Positions 26,332 to 35,145 of a DNA stretch of 64,000 bases are shown piece by piece. The translations under genes and the position numbers were made by a program. The notes beneath the pieces are model-generated. The model was not told the DNA's origin. It searched no databases and saw only the letters and a list, made by a program, of their open reading frames with translations. The DNA is from UBA4582 sp038106185 (lineage in GTDB: Bacteria; Pseudomonadota; Gammaproteobacteria; Pseudomonadales; Azotimanducaceae), in contig JAYODE010000005.1 of NCBI GenBank assembly GCA_038106185.1, positions 62,001 through 126,000 of the forward strand, in the 5' to 3' direction. Position 1 is the stretch's first letter. The number at the start of each line of letters is the position of its first letter.

Positions 26332-26337
26332 GAGGAG
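26332..26337 (+). promoter_or_regulatory. Ribosome binding site fixing a TTG start for the SDR gene
   Basis: GAGGAG stands seven bases before TTG at 26345. The alternative in-frame TTG at 26330 would place the Shine-Dalgarno inside the gene. Confidence 0.6.
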
Positions 26338-26344
26338 TAAAAGA

Positions 26345-27130
26345 TTGAACCAAGTGCACAATAAGGTCGCGATCGTCACCGGTGGTGGCAGTGGAATTGG
26401 TGAGGCGACGGCTTTGCTGCTGGCGGAAGCGGGGGCTCGCGTCGTGGTCACAGATATCAATCTGGTGACGGCTGAGGAAACAGTTGAGACGATCAAGGAT
26501 AAGGGTGGCCAGGCGATTTGTCTGCAGCATGATGTGACCAGTGAAAGAGCCTGGAGCAAGGTCTGTGAGGCGACACTGGCCGAGTTTGGCGGCTTGCATA
26601 TATTGGTGAACAATGCCGGCGTCCATGGCGCAGGACTCCCGGGATTTGAAGAAGCGACGCTGGCAACCTGGCGAGAAGTCATGACCATCAATCTGGATGC
26701 TGTTTTTATGGGTACCCAGAAGGCGGTATTGCTGATGAAGGACTCTGGTGGCGGCTCCATCATTAATCTTTCGTCGGTGATGGGAATGGTTGGTGGTGCC
26801 AGCGCCGCCTATAACGCCTCGAAAGGGGGGGTGCGCCTGCTCTCCAAGTCAGTTGCAGTCTATTGCGGCAATATGGGATACAACATTCGCGTCAATTCAG
26901 TGCATCCAGGTTTCATCTGGACGCCATTGGTCAGGAGTTTGGTGGATCATATGGATGAGGACAATCTGACGGAAGAAGGGCTGCGTGCGATGCTGACAGA
27001 GCGCCATCCCATAGGTCGACTGGGGACAGCCGAAGATATTGCGAAGGGTATTCTGTTTCTGGCGTCCGATGATTCGGCTTTCATCACAGGTAGCGAGCTG
27101 GTCATAGATGGCGGTTATACCGCCGTCTAA
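26345..27130 (+). CDS. Short-chain dehydrogenase/reductase
   Basis: NAD(P)-dependent oxidoreductase of the classical SDR family, cytoplasmic. The 261-residue protein has the cofactor motif TGGGSGIG (12-19), NNAG (89-92), the catalytic Ser143/Ser144, Tyr156 and Lys160 (YNASK) and the late PIGRLGTAEDIAKGILFLASDDS segment. An Asp after the second strand (VVTDI) suggests NAD(H) rather than NADP(H). The start is a TTG with GAGGAG upstream. The C-terminal part resembles hydroxysteroid and cyclohexanol dehydrogenase SDRs, but the substrate is unknown. It diverges from nrdJa and is followed by a repeat array. Confidence 0.9.
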   Translation: MNQVHNKVAIVTGGGSGIGEATALLLAEAGARVVVTDINLVTAEETVETIKDKGGQAICLQHDVTSERAWSKVCEATLAEFGGLHILVNNAGVHGAGLPGFEEATLATWREVMTINLDAVFMGTQKAVLLMKDSGGGSIINLSSVMGMVGGASAAYNASKGGVRLLSKSVAVYCGNMGYNIRVNSVHPGFIWTPLVRSLVDHMDEDNLTEEGLRAMLTERHPIGRLGTAEDIAKGILFLASDDSAFITGSELVIDGGYTAV

Positions 27131-27136
27131 GCCTTA

Positions 27137-27262
27137 AGCTTTAATGCAAAGAGCCCTCAGCTCTAATGCAAAGAGCCCTCAGCTTTAATGTAAAGAGCCC
27201 TCAGCTTTAACATAAAGAGTCTTCAGCTTCTAATAGAGCCTTCAGCTTCTAACAGAGCCGGC
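27137..27262. repeat. 22-base tandem repeat collapsing to 19 bases, six units
   Basis: Four 22-base units of the form AGCTTTAATGCAAAGAGCCC plus TC, with increasing divergence, pass into two 19-base units beginning AGCTTCTAA. The array starts just after the SDR stop codon. Confidence 0.9.
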
Positions 27263-27310
27263 AGTGGAGATAGCAGGGTACCCATTGCTGGTGCCTGCCA
27301 GGGGTAAGGT

Positions 27311-27733
27311 TTATCGCCCTGGTGTGCAGCGCAGGCAATGCTCAATCTGCAGCAAGTTGCGACTGATATCCGCCCGTTGCATGCGTTTGCTGCCAAAGCA
27401 AAACTGCACACGGGTGCGCCATTGAGCATCTATGAAGTGCGCGTCTGAGAAGTGCGGGTCGTTGATCTGAAGGCTGCTGATGACGATGGCATTTAATTCC
27501 ATCAAGTGGATGTCGGCCAGGTCGAGATCCAGAATTAATTTTGCACCAGATTTAAAGCCCAGCGGGCCGGTAAATTGCAAACTGGTTGGGCTGAAGGCCT
27601 CACAATCGACTCGAGGCGCTGCTCTCAAGCAGCCCATAAGACCCGGCCAGGCGACTTCAACCCGCAAGTCTGTCGGCATGAAACGCAGGTACTGAAGCGG
27701 ATCTGACTGCTGATTTTCAATCAGTGAGCTCAT
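27311..27733 (-). CDS. Uncharacterised protein, possibly PilZ-like
   Basis: A 140-residue protein I cannot assign with confidence. It begins MSSLIENQQ, then shows alternating strands (RFMPTDLRVEVAW, KLILDLDLADIHLMELNAIVISS, WRTRVQFCF). It closes with a short helix and Arg/Cys-rich end (ISRNLLQIEHCLR). The strand pattern and the closing helix resemble PilZ-type c-di-GMP-binding barrels. The diagnostic RxxxR and D/NxSxxG motifs are not clear, so this is only a suggestion. The start at 27733 is preferred; an upstream in-frame start would add a basic, low-quality extension. No partner gene is near. Confidence 0.5.
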   Translation of the reverse strand: MSSLIENQQSDPLQYLRFMPTDLRVEVAWPGLMGCLRAAPRVDCEAFSPTSLQFTGPLGFKSGAKLILDLDLADIHLMELNAIVISSLQINDPHFSDAHFIDAQWRTRVQFCFGSKRMQRADISRNLLQIEHCLRCTPGR

Positions 27734-27967
27734 AGGTAAACTCTTCGCGAAATCGGGGCACAAGAGTAGAGACAGTCTTCTCGCTGAAGAGTTCAATGGT
27801 CGCGACAATAGCAGCAGACCAGAATTCGTGAATCAGCGTTCAGGGTCCCACCTGACAATCAAGCTTGGTTTACTTGAGTTTTAGGGCATCTGAAGGCATT
27901 GTTGGCTCAGAGAATGACCCATTAATGATTTAATGCTTCAATCAGTCGCCGTTGAAAGGGAAAAATT

Positions 27968-29509
27968 ATGCATCCAGGGGTACTTGCACAACAACAGCCG
28001 AACAAACCAGCTTATATCATGGCGGAGTCTGGTCAGATCATTACCAGGCAGGCGCTTGAGGAGGGCTCAAACCAGGCAGCCCAGCTATTTCGACGGCTGG
28101 GTTTGAAGCGAGGCGACCATATTGCGGTGATGATGGAAAATCATCCGGCCTACATTCAGATCTGTCTGGCAGCGATGCGATCTGGACTCTACTTTACCTG
28201 TATTAGCTATCGACTGCAGGAGCAGGAAGTCGCGTACATCGTCACGGATTGTCATGCCAGAGTTTTCATTACGACTCGAGGTCAACAAGGGGTGGTCGAG
28301 CGACTACTGGAGTCGGCACCCAATATCGAACATTGCTACATGCTGGATGGTGTGATCGGTGGATTTGACAGCTGGGAGGAGGCGACAGCAGCCATGCCGA
28401 AAACCCAGATCGCAGATGAAAGCCTGGGTATTTCCATGCTCTATTCATCGGGCACCACCGGTCGGCCAAAGGGCGTGCTCAAGCCCTTGCCAACCGAGGG
28501 TTTTGGCGTCGATACCGGACCTAACCTGTTTCAGATGCTCTACGGGGCGACAGAGGAGAGCATTTACCTCAGTCCTGCGCCACTCTATCATGCGGCGCCG
28601 CTGACCTTTACCATGGGCTTTATTCTTGCCGGCATGACCTGCGTCGTCATGTCGCACTTTGAACCGGAAGCGGCGCTGGCGGCGATCCAGCGCTACAAAA
28701 TCACCCACTCACAATGGGTGCCCACCATGTTTATTCGTATGTTGAAGCTTGACGATGCGGTGCGCCTAAAATACGACGTTAGCAGTATGCAGTGTGCGAT
28801 TCATGCTGCTGCGCCCTGTCCGATATTAGTTAAGGAACAGATGATCAATTGGTGGGGCCCGGTTATACATGAGTACTATGCAGGTTCTGAAGGCAACGGG
28901 TTTGTGGCGATCAACTCCCAAGAGTGGCTCGCCCATAAAGGCTCAGTGGGACGGGCGCTGACGGCGGTATTGCATATCGTTGATGATGAAGGGGTCGAGG
29001 TTGCCCAGGGCGAGACAGGGACTATCTATTTTGAGGGGGGCGGCGAGTTTGAATACTATAACGATGCGGCCAAGACCCAGGAGTCGCGGCACGCCAAAGG
29101 CTGGAGCACGCTGGGTGATGTGGGCTACATTGATGCAGACGGTTATCTGTATCTGACGGATCGCAAGAGCTATATGATCATCTCGGGCGGCGTCAATATC
29201 TATCCCCAGGAGGCCGAAAACATCCTGGTGAATCATCCCAAGGTGATGGATGTTGCCGTGTTTGGTGTGCCGAATGCGGATTTTGGTGAGGAAGTTAAAG
29301 CCGTAGTGCAGCCTAAAGATATGGCGGACGCCGGTCCCGAACTTGAAGAAGAACTGATCGCCTTCTGTCGCTCTCAACTATCGCATATCAAGTGCCCAAG
29401 AAGCATCGACTTCGAGCTAGAGCTGCCTCGGCATCCGACGGGGAAACTCTACAAGCGACTGTTGAAAGACCGTTATTGGCAAGGTCAGGGTAAGAATCTC
29501 GCATCCTGA
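27968..29509 (+). CDS. Acyl-CoA synthetase (AMP-binding), first of four
   Basis: Adenylate-forming ligase that activates a carboxylic acid with ATP and CoA. The 513 residues carry the P-loop YSSGTTGRPKG, YAGSEGNG near residue 305, the GDVGYIDADGYLYLTDRKSYMI hinge and the late lysine in HPTGKLYKRLLK. The N-terminus is short and lacks signal or membrane segments. The family includes fatty-acid, aryl and steroid side-chain ligases. A substrate larger than a short acid is suggested only by the many related genes nearby. A GGGAAAAATT before the ATG supports the start. Confidence 0.88.
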   Translation: MHPGVLAQQQPNKPAYIMAESGQIITRQALEEGSNQAAQLFRRLGLKRGDHIAVMMENHPAYIQICLAAMRSGLYFTCISYRLQEQEVAYIVTDCHARVFITTRGQQGVVERLLESAPNIEHCYMLDGVIGGFDSWEEATAAMPKTQIADESLGISMLYSSGTTGRPKGVLKPLPTEGFGVDTGPNLFQMLYGATEESIYLSPAPLYHAAPLTFTMGFILAGMTCVVMSHFEPEAALAAIQRYKITHSQWVPTMFIRMLKLDDAVRLKYDVSSMQCAIHAAAPCPILVKEQMINWWGPVIHEYYAGSEGNGFVAINSQEWLAHKGSVGRALTAVLHIVDDEGVEVAQGETGTIYFEGGGEFEYYNDAAKTQESRHAKGWSTLGDVGYIDADGYLYLTDRKSYMIISGGVNIYPQEAENILVNHPKVMDVAVFGVPNADFGEEVKAVVQPKDMADAGPELEEELIAFCRSQLSHIKCPRSIDFELELPRHPTGKLYKRLLKDRYWQGQGKNLAS

Positions 29510-29564
29510 GGCGGTTTAAGGGTCAGTACCCGCAGTAAGGATAGCGCTGGCCGCTAGCGTGCCA

Positions 29565-29602
29565 GCAAGCAGGGTGCTTGCCAGCAACTTGCTTACTTTT
29601 TT
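29565..29602 (+). terminator. Candidate terminator after the first acyl-CoA synthetase
   Basis: GCAAGCA (29565-29571) and TGCTTGC (29575-29581) form a perfect stem with a GGG loop. A T run (29597-29602) follows 15 bases later, which is further than usual. An alternative pairing with CTTGCT brings the stem nearer to the T run. Confidence 0.45.
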
Positions 29603-29634
29603 CAGTAATCGGTGGGCTGAGGCTGGGCCTGTGC

Positions 29635-30522
29635 TTAGTCTTCGCCACGCAGCAAATTGGCTGGAGAATACTGATCAGTGAGTATTCGACGGGTTCTGTT
29701 CCAGTCCTTCTCGCGGCTCATATGGCCAGGGTAATCCCTTGCGTCAATGCCATAGGGTCGCAAACGTTCGGCGAATTTAATTGCCTGGCTTTTGATCTCG
29801 AAGTCACTGGGTAAGCCTTGCCGCGCAGCAATGATAACCCGGTTGCCAGAGGCCGGCATTTTGAAATTCAGATAATCACCGAAGACAGCCTGGTAGGTTT
29901 CTGACTCATGGTCATACAGAGCGCTGGTGGAAAAAGTATTGGCCACCAAAATACCGTCCATGCTTAACAGGTCTCGGCTCTCCTGAAGAAATTCCTGGGT
30001 CATCAGATGCTCAGGGATATAATCGCCGGTAAAGGCGTCAAGCATAATGAGATCGTAAGTTTGGCGCTGCAACAGGGCCCTTTTAATAAAAACGCGTGCA
30101 TCACTGACCCTAACCTTTAGGTTTTTCGACTCGGCAAAATTGAAGTATTGCCGCGCAACCCGAACCACAGCCTCATCGATTTCCACCACATCAATGGTGG
30201 CGTCTGGATAAAGCTCTGTCAGGGCCGTGGGTATTGAGCCGCCACCAAGGCCGACGATCAGGATCCTGCCGGGATCAGGTTTCAGCAGTAGGCCGCCGAA
30301 TGCCATTCGAACATAATGAAATACCAGGCGCCTGGGGTCCTGTAAGTCCATGCAGGTTTGATTTCGATCGCCACGTTTTACGGTAAACAGCAGGCATCGC
30401 CGGTTATCCGCTTCTCGAACAACGATATTTCGATAGAGCGACTTTTCCTGATGGATTTCGATGGCGACTGTCGTGGCAGAAGCCAGCATCAGCATGACCA
30501 GGATGGCAGTGCGCAGGATCAT
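29635..30522 (-). CDS. Spermidine-synthase-like methyltransferase-fold protein (catalytic half)
   Basis: Aminopropyltransferase-fold protein. The 295 residues open with one hydrophobic helix (1-21). Then comes the spermidine-synthase core: a SAM-binding GLGGGSIPTAL loop, VVEIDEAVVRVARQYF, VSDARVFIK and MLDAFTGDYIPEHLMTQEF. The usual DxxxPxGPA catalytic loop of true spermidine synthases is missing, as in most membrane-linked SpeE-like proteins, so polyamine synthesis is not assured. Its ATG overlaps the stop of the membrane half (ATGA), which indicates translational coupling. In many bacteria the two halves are one polypeptide. Confidence 0.85.
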   Translation of the reverse strand: MILRTAILVMLMLASATTVAIEIHQEKSLYRNIVVREADNRRCLLFTVKRGDRNQTCMDLQDPRRLVFHYVRMAFGGLLLKPDPGRILIVGLGGGSIPTALTELYPDATIDVVEIDEAVVRVARQYFNFAESKNLKVRVSDARVFIKRALLQRQTYDLIMLDAFTGDYIPEHLMTQEFLQESRDLLSMDGILVANTFSTSALYDHESETYQAVFGDYLNFKMPASGNRVIIAARQGLPSDFEIKSQAIKFAERLRPYGIDARDYPGHMSREKDWNRTRRILTDQYSPANLLRGED

Positions 30523-31169
30523 GTGCGTTGACTCGCATGGGTGATGATGGCGGTTATGCCACCTGTAGCCAGAACGGCGCTCATTGTCATCAGAATCACA
30601 TCGACCTCAAACCAAAGTACCAGGTAGAAGGAGGTGGCGAGCGTCCCCAGTGCGCTGCCGAGGGTAGAAATAAAATACAGTCGGCCGGCTATTTGGCCTG
30701 AGTGAGCGGCATGGGCAACCAACAACCGAACTGAGTAAGGGGCAATCATGCCCAGGATAGCGGTGGGAACAAAAAATAACAGTGTCGAGGCTGCCAAAGA
30801 GCCATAGCGTGGATCCTCAAGACGAACGAAAACCCAGTCCATCATAGCGTTGCTCCAGACGATGGTGGGTATCAAGGTAATCGCTGCGGCGATGAAAAAC
30901 AGTCCGTAGCGACCCAGATGCGGGTTGTTGACGGACAATCGGCCGCCATACAGATAGCCAATGGACAAAGACAGCATGAAGATAGTGATGATGCTGCCCC
31001 AGACATAAATACTGCTGCCAAAGTAGGGAGCAAGAATTCGGCCGCCCATCAGCTCTATGGACATGATGATAAAGCCGCTGGTAAACGCCAGAGACAGGAC
31101 GATGAGATTAAAGACGAGCTCGGGTAACGGGGCGGTCTTGGGTTTATTGATCTTGGAATCTGGCAGCAT
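30519..31169 (-). CDS. Membrane half of a split spermidine-synthase-like protein
   Basis: The 216 residues contain about six hydrophobic helices (LVFNLIVLSLAFTSGFIIMSIELMGGRILAPYFG, then WGSIITIFMLSLSIGYLYGG and others). This matches the membrane portion normally fused to spermidine-synthase-like domains. It stops and the catalytic half starts within an ATGA overlap. It diverges from the ABC exporter pair at 31329. What the protein does in the membrane is not known; coupling a methyltransferase-fold enzyme to transport is speculation. Confidence 0.8.
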   Translation of the reverse strand: MLPDSKINKPKTAPLPELVFNLIVLSLAFTSGFIIMSIELMGGRILAPYFGSSIYVWGSIITIFMLSLSIGYLYGGRLSVNNPHLGRYGLFFIAAAITLIPTIVWSNAMMDWVFVRLEDPRYGSLAASTLLFFVPTAILGMIAPYSVRLLVAHAAHSGQIAGRLYFISTLGSALGTLATSFYLVLWFEVDVILMTMSAVLATGGITAIITHASQRT

Positions 31170-31328
31170 GTCTCTTTACTCTGGTTTGGGCGCCGGCCCC
31201 TCGTCTGTATCCTGCTGTTGCGCTCGCACCTGGCGACGCTGCTGGAATGCAAGAGGAGTATACCTTCTCAACCGAGACCTGGCGATGTCGAAGGTTGCAC
31301 ATTTCAGTCTCCGCTGAGTTATGGCACA

Positions 31329-33146
31329 ATGCCCTGTCAACTCGGGATCCACCTATTGAAGTCTTTGGTTCGCCTCATACCTTTCCTTCGGCCCTATCGT
31401 TTCCAGATAGGCCTGGGTTTCCTGACCTTCTTTATTGCGCGTTTCTTTGAAGTCAGCACCTATTACCTGGTGTCCATTGGTATAGACACCATCGAGGTGT
31501 TGGGTACCAATAGCGTGGCGTCCAGGGTGTCTTTAACCGTGAATCAAATTGCGTTGTTACTGATTGGGTCGGTGATATTGCGATTTCTATTCGTCGTCCA
31601 TGCACGTCGGCAGGTTCGGCGCGTCGGTCAGCGCGTTGCCTATGATTTGCGTCAGCGCCTGTATGCCTCGGTGCAACATCAGGGCAGCGATTTCTTTGCC
31701 AGAATGGGCGTCGGCGACATCATGACCCGTGCCATTCAGGATGTCTCCCTGATTCAGCGTCTGATTGCCTTTGGGATGATTCAGATTGTCATTATGGTCT
31801 ATGCCCCCCTGTTTGGTGTCTCGGCGATGCTCTCCAAGTCACCATCACTGACCTTCATGATCATGCCCCTGTTGCCGGCCATTTTCTACTATGGTTGGTG
31901 GATGTCCCGGCAACTGGCATCTACCTCATTGGCGGTTCAGGAGGGGCTCTCGGCACTATCCAGCCAGGTGCAGGAAAATCTGGCAGGCATCAGGACGGTG
32001 CAGGCTCAGGTGCAGGAGCAGAACGAAATTCAGCGCTTCGGTGTCGTGAATGCCGATTATTCGAAGGCCTTTTACAACCAGTCGCGGATCAATTCGTTAA
32101 TGAGTGCCTGGATGCCATTTCAGGCTTCAGTGGCACAATTATTGATCATTGTTTACGGGGGGAGTCAGGTTCTCGCGGGTGAAATCTCGGTAGGCGATCT
32201 GGTTTTCTTTCTGGCCTGTCTGAATATGTTGCTGCAGCCAATTCGAATGGCAGGTATGTTCGTGACGCTGGTACAACGCGGTGCGGTTGCAACCCAGCGC
32301 CTTTCCGAGATTTTTGAGGCGGTCCCCGAGATCCTTGATCGGCCTTCAGGAACGACACAATCCCTGATTCGAGGCGAGTTTGAATTCAGAGATCTGACCT
32401 TCACCTATCCTCGCGCGACAGAACCGGTGCTAAAGGCTATTTCTCTACACATCAAGGTCGGTGAGTCCATCGCGATCGTTGGCAGAGTGGGTGCGGGCAA
32501 GTCGACCCTGTTAAAACTGTTTACGCGAATGGTAGATACGCCGAAGGGCTGTTTATTTCTCGATGGTCACGATATCTGTGATTATCCCCTGAGTCAGGTG
32601 CGTGGCCAGATTGCTCAGGTGCTTCAGGATCCATTTTTATTCGGTGAACCGTTGCGCAATAACATCAGCTACGACGATCCTGTCAGACCTCTTGATGTGA
32701 TCTGGGACTCTGCCGACGCCGCGGCTCTCAGAGAGACGATCGAGGCCTTCCCCGAGCAGATGGATACCTTGATCGGCGAGCGGGGAGTGACCCTGTCTGG
32801 TGGCCAGAAACAACGAGCGACATTGGCGCGCGGTTTAATCCGGAATGCGCCAGTGCTGATTCTTGATGACTGTTTCAGCAGTGTCGATACAGAGACAGAA
32901 GAGCATATTCTGAATCGTCTGAAAGCGATGCGTAATCAGCGAACCACGATCATTGTTTCTCACAGAGTCTCTACATTACGTCATGCGGATCGGATTGTTG
33001 TGCTGGATGAGGGTCGTATCATTGAAGTCGGATCCCATGCCGAGCTGCTTCGCCAGGGCGGTGCGTATGCGGAGCTGGAACGAGCCCAGACTCAGGACGC
33101 GATGCCAGCAGAACAGCAAACAGTGCAAGTGACGGCAAACCCATGA
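31329..33146 (+). CDS. Heterodimeric ABC exporter, subunit A (MdlA-like)
   Basis: Half-transporter with six membrane helices followed by a nucleotide-binding domain; it pairs with the next gene. The NBD has Walker A GRVGAGKST and signature LSGGQKQ. In its Walker B, LILDDC, the catalytic glutamate is aspartate. That is the degenerate site of asymmetric exporters such as TM287/288. The ORF is open upstream to 31218; I prefer the ATG at 31329, giving 605 residues with the KSLVRLIPFLRPY amphipathic helix at the front. A TTG at 31356 is also possible. Its end overlaps the next gene by four bases. Confidence 0.85.
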   Translation: MPCQLGIHLLKSLVRLIPFLRPYRFQIGLGFLTFFIARFFEVSTYYLVSIGIDTIEVLGTNSVASRVSLTVNQIALLLIGSVILRFLFVVHARRQVRRVGQRVAYDLRQRLYASVQHQGSDFFARMGVGDIMTRAIQDVSLIQRLIAFGMIQIVIMVYAPLFGVSAMLSKSPSLTFMIMPLLPAIFYYGWWMSRQLASTSLAVQEGLSALSSQVQENLAGIRTVQAQVQEQNEIQRFGVVNADYSKAFYNQSRINSLMSAWMPFQASVAQLLIIVYGGSQVLAGEISVGDLVFFLACLNMLLQPIRMAGMFVTLVQRGAVATQRLSEIFEAVPEILDRPSGTTQSLIRGEFEFRDLTFTYPRATEPVLKAISLHIKVGESIAIVGRVGAGKSTLLKLFTRMVDTPKGCLFLDGHDICDYPLSQVRGQIAQVLQDPFLFGEPLRNNISYDDPVRPLDVIWDSADAAALRETIEAFPEQMDTLIGERGVTLSGGQKQRATLARGLIRNAPVLILDDCFSSVDTETEEHILNRLKAMRNQRTTIIVSHRVSTLRHADRIVVLDEGRIIEVGSHAELLRQGGAYAELERAQTQDAMPAEQQTVQVTANP

Positions 33147-35032
33147 GTCGGCAACGAAAACCTCATCAGGTTCAGGCTGAACGGGATCATGGCATGTTTG
33201 ATGCCGAGCTCTCCGGTACCGTACTTAATTTGCAACTGTTACGCCGCATTGTCAGTTGGCTCGCACCCTATAAAGTTCGTTTGACGCTCAGTGCTGTACT
33301 GGTTCTGACAGCCAGCTGTGTCGCTGTGATGATGGAGATCATTATCAGTCGGGTGCTGGTCGATTATATTATCGTCGGCGAGGCGAGCAGCACTATGCCG
33401 GATCTTGGCATGATCGCACTGACCCGCTGGCTGGAGCTGCAGTTAGCGATCGAACCAATCTTCGCTGCTGGAATTTTGTTTTTGCTGGCAATGTCCGTCT
33501 CAGCTTTAGCCGGGCATGCCCACCGCTTGACCCTGATCAGCGCGATCGTCAATGCGTTAAGGGATCTTCGCCAGGATCTGTTTGCTCATCTGGAGCACAG
33601 ACCCAGTTCCTTCTACGACAAGGTACCCACTGGCCGCATTATGACCCGAGTAACCAATGACGTAGAAGCGCTGTATGAAATGCTGCGCGGCATGGGTGCG
33701 CTGGTGGGCGAATTTGTGCCCTTCCTGGTGGCGCTGACGATCATGTTGTCCACCAGCATTAAACTCACGCTTATCCTGCTCCTGCTGGTGCCCGTTGTGG
33801 GTATCGCCACACACTTTTTTCGAAATGCCTCCCGGGAGGTATTTCGATTGGTCCGCAACAGCGTCTCGGCATTGAATCAAAACCTGCAGGAGAATTTGTC
33901 GGGCATGCAGGTGGTGCAATTGAATGTCAGGCAGGCACAGAATCTTGATGAATACACGCAAATCAACCAGCAAAACCTTCGCCACGAGAATCGCTCCATT
34001 AACCTGTCCACGGCCTATGGCGCCTTCAATGACAGCCTGGCTGCGATCGGTTTGGGAATTATTATCTGGTACGGTGGCGGAGCCGTCGTTCAGGATGAGA
34101 TGAGTTTGGGTGGCGTGATTCTATTTACCCGTTTTATGAATATGCTATTCACACCGGTGGTGATGCTGGGCGAGCAATTGAATGTGCTGTTTCGAGCCAT
34201 GGCCAGTGGTGAGCGGATCTTTCAAGCGCTGGACTGGGACGAGCAGATACACGAGCCGCTGAATCCCGTCGAGTTGCCGGTTCGCCTGCAGGGTAAGGTG
34301 GAATTTCGTAATCTGACATTTGGTTACTCGACTTCAGTGCCAATTCTCAGAGGTGTTTCTGTGACGATTCAACCGGGTGAGAAACTGGCGATTGTCGGAC
34401 CGACTGGGTCCGGTAAGAGCACCATGATACGGCTGCTAGGCCGCTTCTACGACTTCGATCGCGGTATGATTTATCTTGATGGTGTTGATCTCAACGACCT
34501 TCGCAGTCGCGATGTGCGCGGTCGTATTGGGGTGGTGCTGCAAGATTTTCATATTTTCTCTGGCTCCATCCTCGACAACATCGTTCTGGGTAATCCGGCG
34601 ATCACTCGAGAGCGGGCGATCGAGGCCGCCAAAATTGTGAATGCGCATGACTTTATCATGCGTCTACCGATGGGCTATGACAGCCCACTCATCGAGCGAG
34701 GTGCCAATCTGTCTCAAGGTCAACGTCAATTATTAGCCTTTGCTCGTGTATTGGCGGCAGACCCCGAGATTCTGGTATTGGATGAAGCGACGGCCAGTAT
34801 AGATACCGAGACAGAACGCTTGATTCAGGATGGATTGCGCAAGCTGATGGTGGGACGCACCTCAATTCTTATTGCGCATCGATTGCGGACCATTCAGGAA
34901 GCCGACCAGGTGCTGGTGCTGCAGCAGGGTCAGGTTCGAGAACTCGGAACCCATGAGGCCTTGCTGGCTCAGCAGGGCCTGTATTACCGCCTGCATGAAC
35001 TCCAGTTTCAGGATGTCAGTCTTGATGACTGA
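33143..35032 (+). CDS. Heterodimeric ABC exporter, subunit B (MdlB-like)
   Basis: Partner half-transporter of 629 residues: a charged N-terminal tail of about 30 residues, six TM helices and an NBD with Walker A GPTGSGKST and intact Walker B LVLDEATASID. The signature is degenerate, LSQGQ instead of LSGGQ. In the dimer this signature faces the weak Walker B of subunit A, so one composite ATP site is inactive in turnover and the other is standard. The four-base overlap supports stoichiometric synthesis. Substrate unknown; relatives export lipids, drugs or peptides. Confidence 0.9.
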   Translation: MSRQRKPHQVQAERDHGMFDAELSGTVLNLQLLRRIVSWLAPYKVRLTLSAVLVLTASCVAVMMEIIISRVLVDYIIVGEASSTMPDLGMIALTRWLELQLAIEPIFAAGILFLLAMSVSALAGHAHRLTLISAIVNALRDLRQDLFAHLEHRPSSFYDKVPTGRIMTRVTNDVEALYEMLRGMGALVGEFVPFLVALTIMLSTSIKLTLILLLLVPVVGIATHFFRNASREVFRLVRNSVSALNQNLQENLSGMQVVQLNVRQAQNLDEYTQINQQNLRHENRSINLSTAYGAFNDSLAAIGLGIIIWYGGGAVVQDEMSLGGVILFTRFMNMLFTPVVMLGEQLNVLFRAMASGERIFQALDWDEQIHEPLNPVELPVRLQGKVEFRNLTFGYSTSVPILRGVSVTIQPGEKLAIVGPTGSGKSTMIRLLGRFYDFDRGMIYLDGVDLNDLRSRDVRGRIGVVLQDFHIFSGSILDNIVLGNPAITRERAIEAAKIVNAHDFIMRLPMGYDSPLIERGANLSQGQRQLLAFARVLAADPEILVLDEATASIDTETERLIQDGLRKLMVGRTSILIAHRLRTIQEADQVLVLQQGQVRELGTHEALLAQQGLYYRLHELQFQDVSLDD

Positions 35033-35145
35033 GGTGTCCTGGCCGCGACTCTGCGGATGGATTGATGCGGGCACCGGGTTCATGCACACTAGCGTTCAAA
35101 ACCCGCATTCAGCCTTCTTACTGATATCCAGATAATGAGTATTCT

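Larger units (their letters stand above)
25870..26344. other. Regulatory region between nrdJa and the SDR gene
   Basis: A 475-base divergent region with no gene. It holds, from left to right: two leader hairpins (25919-25936, 25958-25991), a candidate nrdJa promoter with two NrdR boxes (26081-26128), a perfect AT-rich inverted repeat (26149-26172) and the SDR ribosome binding site. Confidence 0.75.
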
